Assembly: GCA_013054445.1 (NCBI GenBank)
Contig: JAAMPI010000199.1
Location: 1-52,506 of the forward strand
Direction of reading: 5' to 3'
Origin: Cudoniella acicularis
Taxonomy: Eukaryota; Ascomycota; Leotiomycetes; Helotiales; Helotiaceae
DNA length: 52,506 nucleotides
The position numbers and the translations under genes are program-made. A model generated the notes under the pieces. The model made no database searches and had not been told where the DNA came from. It worked only from the letters and a program-made list of their open reading frames with translations. Below, piece by piece: positions 1-9,423 of the stretch. Each line of letters starts with the position of its first letter. Position 1 is the first letter of the stretch.

Positions 1-2
1 TC

Positions 3-185
3 GAGCAGTTAGAGCCTAGGAAAAGACGGAAGGTTCGGACTAGTCCAAATTCGAAGTTTGCGGATATTCGGGCTATTAAAGAGGCTCAGATTGAGGCAGG
101 GGACCGTGAAATTGATAAGGAGGACTCTGATTCGTCTATAGAATCTACTGCTACGAGCGATTATATAGAAGTTCAAGATTCGTAG
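3..185 (+). pseudogene. C-terminal fragment of a pogo/Fot-like transposase
   Basis: An open frame enters from the window edge and ends at TAG 183–185. The peptide is basic at first (PRKRRKVRTSPNSKFADI) and then acidic and Ser-rich up to the stop. From memory, this basic block followed by an Asn-Ser-Lys-Phe-Ala stretch is typical of the region just after the DDE domain in fungal Fot/pogo (Tc1-mariner superfamily) transposases. The catalytic domain, if present, lies outside the window, so it cannot be said whether the element is active. No clear terminal inverted repeat was found in the following 200 bases. Confidence 0.45.
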
Positions 186-596
186 AGTTAATAGGGTTGG
201 AAGAGGGTGGTCTAGAATTAAGCGAGGTGGCCCATTAGGGGGGGGCACGGACTTACCCGGAGTAAGGGGCTGTCCCTTCTCTGAGGCTGAGATTTAGACT
301 ACGCGACGCGCAAGCTGGGAGTGCTGAGTGGTGAATGTTGACATGATTGGCAATGAGTTTGTCTGGCAGATTCCAAATACAGACGTCAAATTACCGCCAA
401 GTATGTCGTGATCCTCTTCATGCCATTTTACTTCTTGGTGGCTGTTCCAATACCTACCATGAAACCTGGGGATTGTTCCTCTGAGATCACGGGGCTTCCA
501 TCTACTACGGTGTAAAGCAACTGCATCTCTGACAGAACTGCATCACAACTACAGACATCATTTCCAAATCCAAAATTTCGATTGTAACATTTCATC
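186..596. other. Intergenic, likely transposon 3' flank and pseudogene 5' flank
   Basis: No gene seen. It includes a G-run near 238–246 and the upstream region of the dehydrogenase relic. The short open frames here are on the wrong strand or lack coding character. Confidence 0.5.
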
Positions 597-2039
597 ATGG
601 TTTCAAACTGCAACAACAGGTCTTTGAATGGTGCTAATGTGGTTGCAACTACTGCATCTACCGCCATTATTGCCACAGACCCGTCAATCTATGACCACCT
701 TAAAGAGAAGTGGGCCGCACTTCCCATAAACGAGACGCAATGGATTCAAAGAGCCCTTGGCGTAACAGAGATTCTTGCAGCCGATGCTATGCGGAGAGAC
801 AGAGAGAACAAGTCACCAAGAGCAGAGGTTGCATTGCTCAAGCATGCTGGGTTGACGAAAACTCTTGGACCGAAGAAGTATGGCGGAGGCGAATAGCCGT
901 GGGCAGTTGCGTACAAGCTCATCCGCGAGGTTGCCAAAGTTGATGGTCAAGACACCCTTTCATTCCAAGACTTTGATAGGATTTGCTAATGGATGACAAC
1001 TCGATCGGTATGCTTCTCGGGTATCACCTTCTTTGGACTACCACTGCTAATGTGGTTGGTACCCCTGAACAGGAAGACAGATGGCAAGAGAAGATTCTCA
1101 CCAACAACTATTTCGTTGGCGGGGCAGTTAACCCAAGAGACTCAGATCTCAAGATTACCTCCGATGGTGAAGGAATTATCTTTAACGGCTCCAAATTCTT
1201 CAACACGGGCGGCGTTGTGTCTGGTGTGACTGTTCTGGAAGGTGTTCTCGACGGAACTCAGGACCACATTTTCACGATTGCAGAGACTCGACAGCCCGGA
1301 ATTCAGTTCGCCCACGACTGGGACAATGACGGTCTCCGTCTCACCGAGTCAGGAGGTGTGAAATTTGAAAAGTTTCGCGCTCCATGGGCCGATGCGTTCG
1401 GTTGGGACGCAGGCTCAAAGAAGCCAATCCCGGAGATCTTGACTATTCCATTTGCCACGCTTCTACTGCCGACGTACGTATTGCATCCATTTCATACATT
1501 GCGCCTCGCACTGACAAGTACACAGTATCCAGCTCGTCTTCAGTAACCTCTATCTGGGTATTGCATTGGGTGGCCTAGACTTTGCCACCAAGTACATCGC
1601 TAAGAGCACCCGTGCCTGGCCATTCAGCGGTGACAACAAGGACAAGGCCGGCGACGAATTCTACATCCTCTCAACGTATGGTAACTTCCAGGCTCATCTC
1701 CGCGCCGCAACTGCACTCGCAGACCGTGCAGGTGATCAAGTTTCTGTCGTATATGCGGCGCACAGCACCGACAGAAGCTCTCTCACTGCACAGACTCGCG
1801 GTGAACTGGCGGAGGAAGTTCCCAGCGTTAAGGTCGTGACTATCGACGCTGGTCTGCGAGTCACTTCGGGCATATTTGAGGCTACTGGTGCAACTTCCAC
1901 TAAAGCCAAGTTTAGTGCGGATAGATTCTAGCGAGATATCCGCACGCACACGCTGCATGACCCTGTAGCGTACAAGAACCGGGAGCTGGGGCGCTTTCAG
2001 TTGCTTATTGAAGTGCCTGAGCCAACGTGGTATACTTGA
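597..2039 (+). pseudogene. Broken DszC/SfnB-like acyl-CoA dehydrogenase family gene
   Basis: Joined segments read as a protein of roughly 430 residues of the acyl-CoA dehydrogenase-fold flavin monooxygenase group related to DszC and SfnB, enzymes linked to oxidation or desulfurisation of sulfur compounds. Recognisable pieces are the N-terminal helix segment, the central GYHLLWTTTANVVGTPEQE stretch, the FNGSKFFNTGG strand and a C-terminal DIRTHTLHDPVAYKNRE block ending at TGA 2037–2039. A good intron is visible at 1474–1525. Lesions are a stop at 894–896 (between GGGE and PWAVAYK), a second stop at 1929–1931 where Trp is expected before RDIRTHTL, and no usable acceptor AG before about position 1000 for an intron starting near 946. 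Both stops can be explained by C-to-T or G-to-A transitions. The substrate cannot be inferred. Called a pseudogene because three independent lesions are present. Confidence 0.75.
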
Positions 2040-2437
2040 TTAGAGACGTTTTGCTACCCCAGAGAGTACTTTCGATGAGAGAAGTTTTCTACTAAGAGTT
2101 GCCGAATCCAAAGTATAAAATGCAGTTTTACAACTTTAGATTAAAGTATTAATTTCGTCACTCGCGGGTATGCCCAATGACTACGTGTATGCTTCTTAGG
2201 TCTTCCCTAAAGAGACAATCTGAGTGTCGAATCCAAACTATATTTAATCTAAAGAACTTAATATTTTATTAATAATTAAAACGTTTTTCTTTAAATATAA
2301 TTACTTATTTAATGTCTTTTAATTTTATCTATTTAACTTCTTTAATTATAACTTTGAGAGTTGTTTAAGGGTGTTAAAGGGTGTAGAACTACATTTTATG
2401 AAAAGTATTTAGTATGTTCTACCGACTAAAGAGAATT
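2040..2437. other. AT-rich intergenic stretch
   Basis: Positions about 2225–2360 are strongly AT-rich, with runs of A and T and no coding signal. This is compatible with RIP-mutated or relaxed DNA, but no parent element can be recognised. Confidence 0.5.
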
Positions 2438-3346
2438 CTATACTTTGACCACAACCCTCTTCCCAGGTACCTCATCCCTCCGCATCCTATCCAGCGCATC
2501 ATTAACTCCTTCCACACCCATAGGAGCCACCTCAGTATCCGGCGGCCTAAATTTACCCTCTATCAGCATTGTCTCCAGCCAACTCATGGGGTCTCACCAA
2601 CTTCAGGAACCTCATGATCACCTTGATCGGTACCGTATGATGCCTCACCCCAGGTGCCGCCTCTTTTGGTAGTCCGCTCAGACCTACAAGATGCGAATCA
2701 TCGGAATCTTGCCACATGTAGCTCTGCGCTAGTCCTGCAGTGCTGCCACCAATCGTGTCCGCTGCGAACCGCAGCTTGCGGTCTGTGACTCTTCGAATTA
2801 TTTCCGTTGCTCTTGCATTATCGTGACTATCGACCAAGATCGGCGTGTCCCTGGGAAAGACGAGCACCGTGTTTCCCCACGTCCACAACCTTGATAACTC
2901 GAAGCCCGCACAACTTGGTTAGTTGTGCGAGTATATGTGCTGAGGTCGACGAGCCGCCCCAGATGAGAATCCAATCTCCTTGCCTCGGTGCCCCAGACTC
3001 CTGTAGACATTCCTCCCTCTGATCCGTAGGGATAGCTTCCATCTTGATCTCCCTTAGAATCTTTCGAAGGTTCGGGCTCCCAGCTGGCGTAAAGTCACAG
3101 CCAAGACAAACTCCCAATGCCAAAATGGCAGTAACAAACGCGATGCCAAGCCCAGCTACTCTTTCTCTTGATACGTTCTTTGGGATGCGAGAGACATTAA
3201 AGTTTGAAGCTACTGCGAATTGCTGGTATGCGGATTGTTTATGTTGCGATTCGGGTCGCAGACCCGTTTCAGGGTACGCTTTGGCCTGGTGCCACGCCCA
3301 TAATTATAGGCTCTGGAAGCCCTTCCTGTACAGTAGTCATCTTCTT
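2438..3346 (-). pseudogene. Frameshifted zinc-type alcohol dehydrogenase-like (MDR) reductase relic
   Basis: Read on the minus strand, pieces in different frames assemble into the nucleotide-binding half of a medium-chain dehydrogenase/reductase of the ToxD/trans-enoyl-reductase kind. In order they are a catalytic-domain remnant near 3340–3240, AYQQFAVA then RIPKNVSRERVAGLG, the ALGVCLGCDF segment, a WGGSSTSAHILAQL dinucleotide-binding turn near 2960, LVDSHDNARATEIIRRVT, HLVGLSGLPKE and a C-terminal VEGVNDALDRMRRDE ending at TAG 2440–2438. Frame breaks lie near 2834 (one extra base), near 2615, near 2590 and near 3260. The N-terminal GroES-like domain is missing, and the relic stops close to the LTR at 3399. 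It may have been an NADPH-dependent reductase partnering a polyketide synthase, but there is no synthase nearby. Multiple lesions make this a clear pseudogene. Confidence 0.7.
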
Positions 3347-3398
3347 CTCCTTTATGGAATACACTCGTTTTTGACTCGGTAGACCTTGAGATTTCAAC

Positions 3399-3688
3399 AG
3401 TTGAGGAAGCGATTCCAGGTCACGTGCTCAGGTNGNCACCCGAAGGATTCNAAGGAAGNGGCATGATGATCATGCCTCTAGATCCTACGGTGTCATCGAT
3501 CACATGGGCCGAGGCATAGGTTATTACTGTAGTTAAGGTGCAGGAAGACGAGCAGGAACCCCGGTAGCACGTGGGCACCGGAAGCCTATAAATAAGGGAC
3601 ACAGCTCCCACCAAAAGCTGTTCTGTAGACTAGACAATTCACACTCTTTTAGCAACCCACTTCACTTCATATATCCTCAGTCGTAACA
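3399..3688 (+). repeat. Copia-type LTR, copy 1 (degraded ends, four N's)
   Basis: About 290 bp closely matches 28665–28973 over its whole length and in the same orientation. It includes the CACGTGCTCAGG block, AGCAGGAACC, a TATAAATA box at 3587–3594, CCCACCAAAAGCTGTTCTG and the terminal ATATCCTCAGTCG. The ends are altered (AGTTG in place of TGTTG, TAACA in place of CAACA), and no matching 5-bp target duplication is seen (TCAAC on one side, CAAGT on the other). N's occur at 3434, 3436, 3451 and 3459. No retroviral-type polyprotein is adjacent, so this is a solo or truncated LTR. Confidence 0.75.
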
Positions 3689-4355
3689 CAAGTGATAGTA
3701 AGGCAATGTCGTAAACACATGTTTTGTTTCTAACTCTGATGATATAATTGAAATGCTCCTCATAAATTGCGCCCCTTTTTCCATCTCTAACTCCTGCTCA
3801 ACGGAAAGTGTCTGTCCAAATCTAATGGGAGAACTGGGCTCCGATGCCAACGAAAGCATAACCCCAAGATGCAGGGCCTTGGCTTAGTACCTGTGTGAGA
3901 TGCAGAGGCTCGACTTGGGCTTGAACTTGTACCGCTTGTTGCTTAAGGTCTGCTTTGTGGATGAAGGTTGGGTATGGGTGGTGACGGATTGTTATGTGAT
4001 TATTTGATGACGGGATGGAGTCATAAGTACGGCGTTGAGAGTGTACGTATTGTACGATTTTGTTTTTGTGTGAGGACTTGCTTTTCCTGCTGTGGTGGTG
4101 AAGTGCTTGGTGGGTGAGGGCTATACAGTGTCCGTGCGCAGCATTGGCTGCCTGAGCTGTGGAGTGGCAAGACGCCGAGGATATCGGGTCATTGGGAGGA
4201 GGGTGCTGGTTGTTTGAGTCGTCTGCCATGTGGTATGCTGAGACATGAGTGTCCAAAATGGCAGACTCGGTATGCTGGTAAGTTTCCTCGGAGTTGAAGG
4301 AAGTCTCGTGTTCGGAGATGTAAGGTTCACTGGCATAGATGAGCGTGTCAGACAT
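3677..4355 (-). CDS. Hypothetical His/Ser-rich protein, 3' end inside LTR
   Basis: No family is recognised. The minus-strand frame starts with ATG at 4355 (peptide MSDTLIYASEPYISEHETSF) just downstream of a TATA-like TTTATATTGG stretch. It is rich in His, Ser and Gln, including a HHHSRKSKSSHKNK basic patch, and has no signal peptide or membrane segment. A plausible 52-nt intron at 3890–3839 joins a second exon with an acidic start (VEQELEMEKG). This frame ends at TGA 3679–3677, about 10 bases inside the LTR copy. The original C-terminus may therefore have been cut off by the insertion. Without the intron the frame instead stops at 3822. An open frame upstream of the ATG extends to 4664 but has poor coding character. 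Confidence 0.35.
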
Positions 4356-5426
4356 GTTATTCCAATATAAAGTTTTATATTTGAAAGGATATGTAAGAGC
4401 AGGAGCGGAATCATAGCAAAGATGGGAGAAAGGGAAGAATAGAAGCATACGTGCGCGGATTTGAGTAGCAAGAGCGACTGTTCGAGGGTACAGAAAGCAT
4501 AATTTTGATGCGCAAGTTCGAGAAGAAGACTTGAAATTTTCCGATAGGTGCAAAGCAAAAAGAATCCGAGAAAAATATTGAGTTGAGGATAGTAGAAAAG
4601 GCACAGTTGTCGCACTTCGAGAGAAGAGACTGGACCTGCCGTCAAGAGAAGGGAGAAACGGCACTTATAGAAACATATGGTGAAACTTGAACGACACATG
4701 GCAGATAAAGGCAACGCGGGATGATATGCAATTGTTGAAAGCATCGCACTTCTCAGTGGTAAAGCTCGGGGCCAAGCGGGCCAGCGAATGCGGAAGGGAA
4801 TTGGTGGGTTCACCGTGCAAAGTGCACATGATTTAAAGTTGCAGGTTTTAGAAGTGCAAAGTGCAGAACTACAAGCGATTTTTTGGTGGGTGGTTAAGAA
4901 CACATGGGCCCATGAGGTACGCTAACCTCCCTGGATCTGCCGCAAAAGGTGCAATTTTGCACACTTTAGTGCGATTTTTATGCAACTGCATCTTTTACCG
5001 ATGGAGGGCGCAAAGCGCACCCCCTGTTTTTGGGATTCGACAGCTGTTTTTCCACACCGGGGATGCGGCCACGCTTCACCTCGATGAGGTAATTGGATAT
5101 TATCGACTAGGATGCACCATACGCAAATATTTGATGGCTTCGACTGCCGGTGAGGTGCGAGTTGTCTGACGATTTCCACCCCATCACTCCTTTGCCTGCC
5201 TTGAACAACACTACGACTTCCAAGTCAAAGAGAATCCCTCGGTGGCGAGCCCAGCATCTACCGCTCTGATATATCTGGGAAGCTTGGATATGTTTTCCCA
5301 TTGAAACTCGCGTCAGGTAACAAGGCTGCAACCGCAAGCTCTTGAATCCTGTCACCGCTCTCAGGTTGCACCAGTTCGGGCACCACAGAAATCGAGAACA
5401 GGATCAGCTTATACACGTGGAATGCT
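4356..5426. other. Intergenic region with short GTGCAAAGTGCA-like motifs
   Basis: No convincing gene. The motif GTGCAAAGTGCA and relatives occur near 4818, 4853, 4949 and 5010 (GCAAAGCGCA), giving short local palindromes. The 102-codon plus-strand frame at 4861–5169 has no recognisable domain. The last 200 bases should contain the promoter of the Clr5 gene. Confidence 0.4.
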
Positions 5427-7494
5427 ATGGCCAAACGTTGGGAGCTCTATAAGAGCGAAATCCATTCGCTCTATATCGCTGATGGAAGGCCTTTAGACGA
5501 TGTGCGACGAATTTTGAAAGGGCGGCACAACTTTGATGCATCGTAAGCCAATATAGCCATTCACAAGAGCATAGTCTGACTTCATTTAGTATTAGATCGT
5601 ATCGAATGAAGCTTGAGGAGTGGGGAATGAAGAAAAACAAAGTTGCTACAAGTCTTGGGCACAAACTTGGGACGAGTCGGTCTGCAAAGACCACGACAAA
5701 AACTGGCTCGAATCTCACAGCTCGAACATCCAACACGGCACTTTATCAGGATAGAAATATAACGAGGTAAAATATACTTCAATCCAGATCGGGTTCTTAT
5801 CATTAATCCAATACCCGTTGAAGTTTACCGTCGGTGTCAGCTTTACAATTCCCCAACCCTTGGACAGCACCCCTCAACTTCTCTGATAGTCTCAGTCACG
5901 ATTTCAACAGCTCTAATGTAGCTGCAACCGAAACGTCCCATGACCGCTCGACGGCGGAATACGTTGACATCACGCAAGAGGTAGATTTCGCATCTCGCCA
6001 GAGCCTTTTCAACGCCATATCGAACGGGGTTGAAGACGAGGTTACAAAGCTACTTTCCACCGGCACATCTGTCCACGTCCGAGATGGAATCAGTAATTCC
6101 CCCTTGCATGCAGCAATATTGAAGGGCAACATTGTTATTGTCAAGTCTCTGTTGAACTATGGCGCTAACATCGACGCTATCGGTTTCAAACGGAAGACGC
6201 CCCTCCACTTGGCAATTGCTTCCAAACCTTTGGTTCAGCTCTTATTGAACCATTCACCAACGTTGTCACTTCAAGATGATGAAGGGAACACAGCCTTACA
6301 TTACCTACTCAATACGAAAGATTGGTGGGTCAACATAGATGCTGCAGCAACAATGAAATCGATCCTATCCTCTGGCATGGACATCAATATCACCAACAGG
6401 CTTGGCGAGTCTCCATTGCACCGAGTAGTGTCTGATGCTATACCAGAATCCAATGAGTACATGGAACTTGCCTCCGAGTTTCTTGATCATAATCCAGACG
6501 TAACCTCGCCAATGCGGAATGGCCTGGCCCTACTTTCCATGTTCTTAAATAAAAGTGAGATTTTTGTATCTCCACGTCGGATGGGTTATTGGAGACCTCC
6601 ATCCTGGGTGGAAACAGGGTATCAGTGCCTAGAAAAGTTCCTGGTTGCCGGTGCTGACCCGAACACGATATTCCGCTCAAAGCCACTCATAATTGAATAT
6701 CTTTTAAATGGGTTGTATGTAGAAAATGACACGTTCGAAAAGGCTTTGCTGCAACTTATCCAAAAGGCGAACATCGATGTTATGGGACCTGCTGGAAATT
6801 ACCCCTTGCATCTTACCTTAGGGCGGATTAAAATACAAGAGAGGTACTACTCGGACAAGTGGTCTTTTGGGGTTTATGCGATCGCTGCTGCACTTATCTC
6901 TCGAAATGCGAGCGTGAATCAAACAAACGACGAGGGTGTTCGCCATTAGAGATTTGGCTCAGGAAAGGCGGGCGCAAGCGTTCTAGGGCTATAAAGGTTG
7001 CTTTACTCCTTGTTGAGGCGGGTGCGGACACAATGATGCCAACATCAACCGGAGAAACTCTTTTCGATATGCTCAACTGGTTGCCAAGCGATGATCAGAA
7101 TCTCTTGACTAAGGCTTTTCTCAAAAGGGGTGCGGTTGCTCAGGAAAATGCCAACAGCACTGCCGCACAATCAGAATGGGTTGAGATCTGGCGTACGGCT
7201 TGGAAACAATCATATTGGCAGGACGCTAAAGCTCGACTGGGCGAGCTTCAACATTCCCCTTCCCGGCCTAAGGTCGTTCATTTCATGGAATGTGCTTCTC
7301 TTGTTATCATGGAACATCAGCTGGAAATCCACAAGTCTTGCCTGAAACGTTGGCAGGAGAATTTAGTAGGGAAGGAAATAGTGACAAAGGATTATGAGGA
7401 TTATTGTGCTATCTTGAGAGATTTTAGGGAACGGGGGATTGAGATTGACGTTTCGTGGTACGCTTTCTTGCTTGATCTTATGGATTTTAAATAG
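5427..7494 (+). CDS. Clr5-domain ankyrin-repeat protein, with a 2-nt frame disruption
   Basis: Modelled exons are 5427–5542, 5596–5766 and 5824–7494. Exons 1–2 encode a Clr5 domain (residues about 3–55): a Trp-anchored start (KRWELYKSEIHSLYIADGRP), then FDAS and YRMKLEEWGMKKN. This is a DNA-binding-like motif found at the N-terminus of many ascomycete proteins. After a basic Thr/Ser linker come ankyrin repeats (HAAILKGNIVIVKSLLNYGA, TPLHLAIASK, GNTALHYLL, ESPLHRVVSD) and a C-terminal helical tail. The frame shifts at 6936–6939, where GGTGTT carries an apparent extra GT. Without it the text reads DEG then SPLEIWLRKGG and continues to TAG 7492–7494, giving 651 residues. With it the protein stops at 6949. 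Introns are 53 and 57 nt with good borders. Likely a nuclear regulator or scaffold; the target is unknown. Confidence 0.7.
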
Positions 7495-7920
7495 AGTCTA
7501 GAGCTAGTACCTGCTGGGTAGTAAGCGGGACTCTAAGTGTTTTGAGAACGTTTACGAAGCCAAAAGCTTGGCCTGGGTCGGCAAGTCAAGCGTTTACACA
7601 TCTACCGCTGAGATCGTTTTCGGAAGAGGCTCGAAGACATCAAGAAAAGCGCACTATCCTTTGCGAAATCGAGAATCAGCTTCATCAGCATCCATATTCA
7701 AGTTGTATAAGGCAGTTCGAGAAAGTCAAAGATAAAAAATGAGAAGTTCAAAATTTTGTGCGGTAAGGTAATCCTGGGAGCTGCTGCCTGGACGCAGCTA
7801 GAAGAGGATCCCCCTGAGCATGATCCAGCTGACTTAGCGGCATGCTCAGGGACTCAGGACACAGCTCAGCTTACAGCAGTAACTGCTCAGATCCAAAGAC
7901 GTAAACGGAAAACGCTCATG

Positions 7921-8153
7921 TCAACATTCCGATGTGGGATTGCCTATGTTATAATAGACATCAATATACCGTGCATCGCACCCAATGTATTGTGGCAAAA
8001 ATGGACCGGGATCACCGTATATGCAGTCCGCTTCACAGGTCCTTAGAGCGAGGAAGTCAGGGTCGTCCCCAATACTAATAATCTGGAGTGACGTAGTTGT
8101 GACTGCGAGGGCAGAACGGCTCAAGGAGAGAACAGTGGCAATGTTGAGAAACT
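7921..8153 (-). pseudogene. Possible relic of a small Cys-rich secreted protein
   Basis: The minus strand reads a hydrophobic stretch (KFLNIATVLSLSRSALA) resembling a signal peptide without its Met (TAA precedes the Lys codon). Next comes DDPDFLALRTCEADCIYGD, then IGCDARYID, with a TGA after SEC. The Cys spacing resembles an extracellular Cys-rich domain common in ascomycete cell-wall proteins, but the match is from memory. No start codon and an early stop suggest a dead fragment. Confidence 0.25.
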
Positions 8154-9140
8154 TTTAGAGAACAAAAATAACGACGGTTTTTCACTTGAAAAGCATTCAA
8201 TATTACGCCCACTTATTCAGGCAATTTGATTGCTCGAAATAGGAATATCGAATGTTTGGGGCTTTTCAGCACGGCTAAGAGAAAGCCACTGAGCGGCACC
8301 GAAATCAAACTTTGACCAATGAATGAGTGAAGTGCCTAGCCAGTGCCGCAACACAGCATAGGAAGATGCCAGAATGTGCCGTAAATAGCACTAATCCTAC
8401 TTTGGCGCGTTTCATGGCCTCGAGTCTATTACGGGTTTGGCTTAAGGGACAAACGCCCCGGGCCATATCGTTGTGATTGTGCTGAAGTATCCATTCTGCC
8501 GCTTGCATGTGAATTATGATTATGATGTGGAGGATATTCAAAGCGATTAATTCGAGAGATCGATTGCATGTTCTTAGTCTCATCAGTACTCGAAGCAGTT
8601 GCATCTCATGTACGTACTCATCGTACGGTATGCGGGATTGAAAAATCGTAATTTAATTGCACGTCAAAATATTTAACGACGCGCATGGTTTGCCGACCTA
8701 GAAGACTTGTAGAAATGATCGTGAACGGCCCGTAATGCCCCTGACAAGGCTGATCAGCCCTTGTACGGATTGATTCGCAGTGGCCCTTTGAGCCAGTTAT
8801 GCGTTCATCAAGAAGCCCTTCACAAAAAGCAAGAGAAACCTCATATTCACGCATGCCCACTTCAAGCCATGTCGAGATATTGCCGCCGGTACCTTAAAGA
8901 GCACAATTTGAAGATCAGGTCTGGTCATTGTTCTTGACAAGCGGGTGCTAGTCCATATATGATATACTAGAATATCTTTGTCCACCACAAACCCATAACC
9001 CTCAGACTTGGAAACGGAGACCAGATCTATCTAGATCCGTGTCGAAAGATCTCCAAAACCTGCCCGGCTGAGTGAGAAGAATTTGAAAGCGTTCGAAACA
9101 ACGGCAAGAAAGGACCCAAAGTCCTACTATTGCGAGAGAA

Positions 9141-9162
9141 CCCCCCCCCCCCCCCCCCCCCC
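9141..9162 (+). repeat. C22 homopolymer
   Basis: There are 22 consecutive C's in non-coding DNA. Its exact length is likely to be unreliable in any assembly. Confidence 0.9.
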
Positions 9163-9423
9163 GATCGAGCGTCTTTGTGTACTCCTTTCAATTTGAACGA
9201 TATAAACAATGTCTCACCATTGCCAACACCAGATCCCAAGTTCTCGAGGACGGACAGAGGGAGAGGTTGAATACTTGCGCGTCAAAATCGCGTTCCTTTG
9301 AACACAGACAAAAGCTAATTGCTCAAGGCCATAGATACGCTTTATGAAATCGAATATCGAATATCCAGATTCCGGGCGAATAAAAACCAACTTCGAATTC
9401 GAAAAATCTAGATCGCCGTGGTT

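Larger units (their letters stand above)
7495..9423. other. Long intergenic region with scattered relic signal
   Basis: No intact gene recognised. It contains the possible secreted-protein relic at 7921–8153 and the 22-base C homopolymer at 9141–9162, both listed separately. The remaining open frames are short and lack recognisable domains. Confidence 0.5.

Noticed and set aside
4121..4903. Long minus-strand frame of 260 codons
   Set aside because: Overlaps the better-supported frame starting at 4355; Leu/Ser/Cys-rich low-quality translation.
4861..5169. Plus-strand frame of 102 codons near GTGCAAAGTGCA motifs
   Set aside because: No domain; lies in repeat-like DNA just upstream of the Clr5 gene.
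9141..9162. C22 run as a telomeric repeat
   Set aside because: A pure homopolymer without the TTAGGG/CCCTAA pattern.
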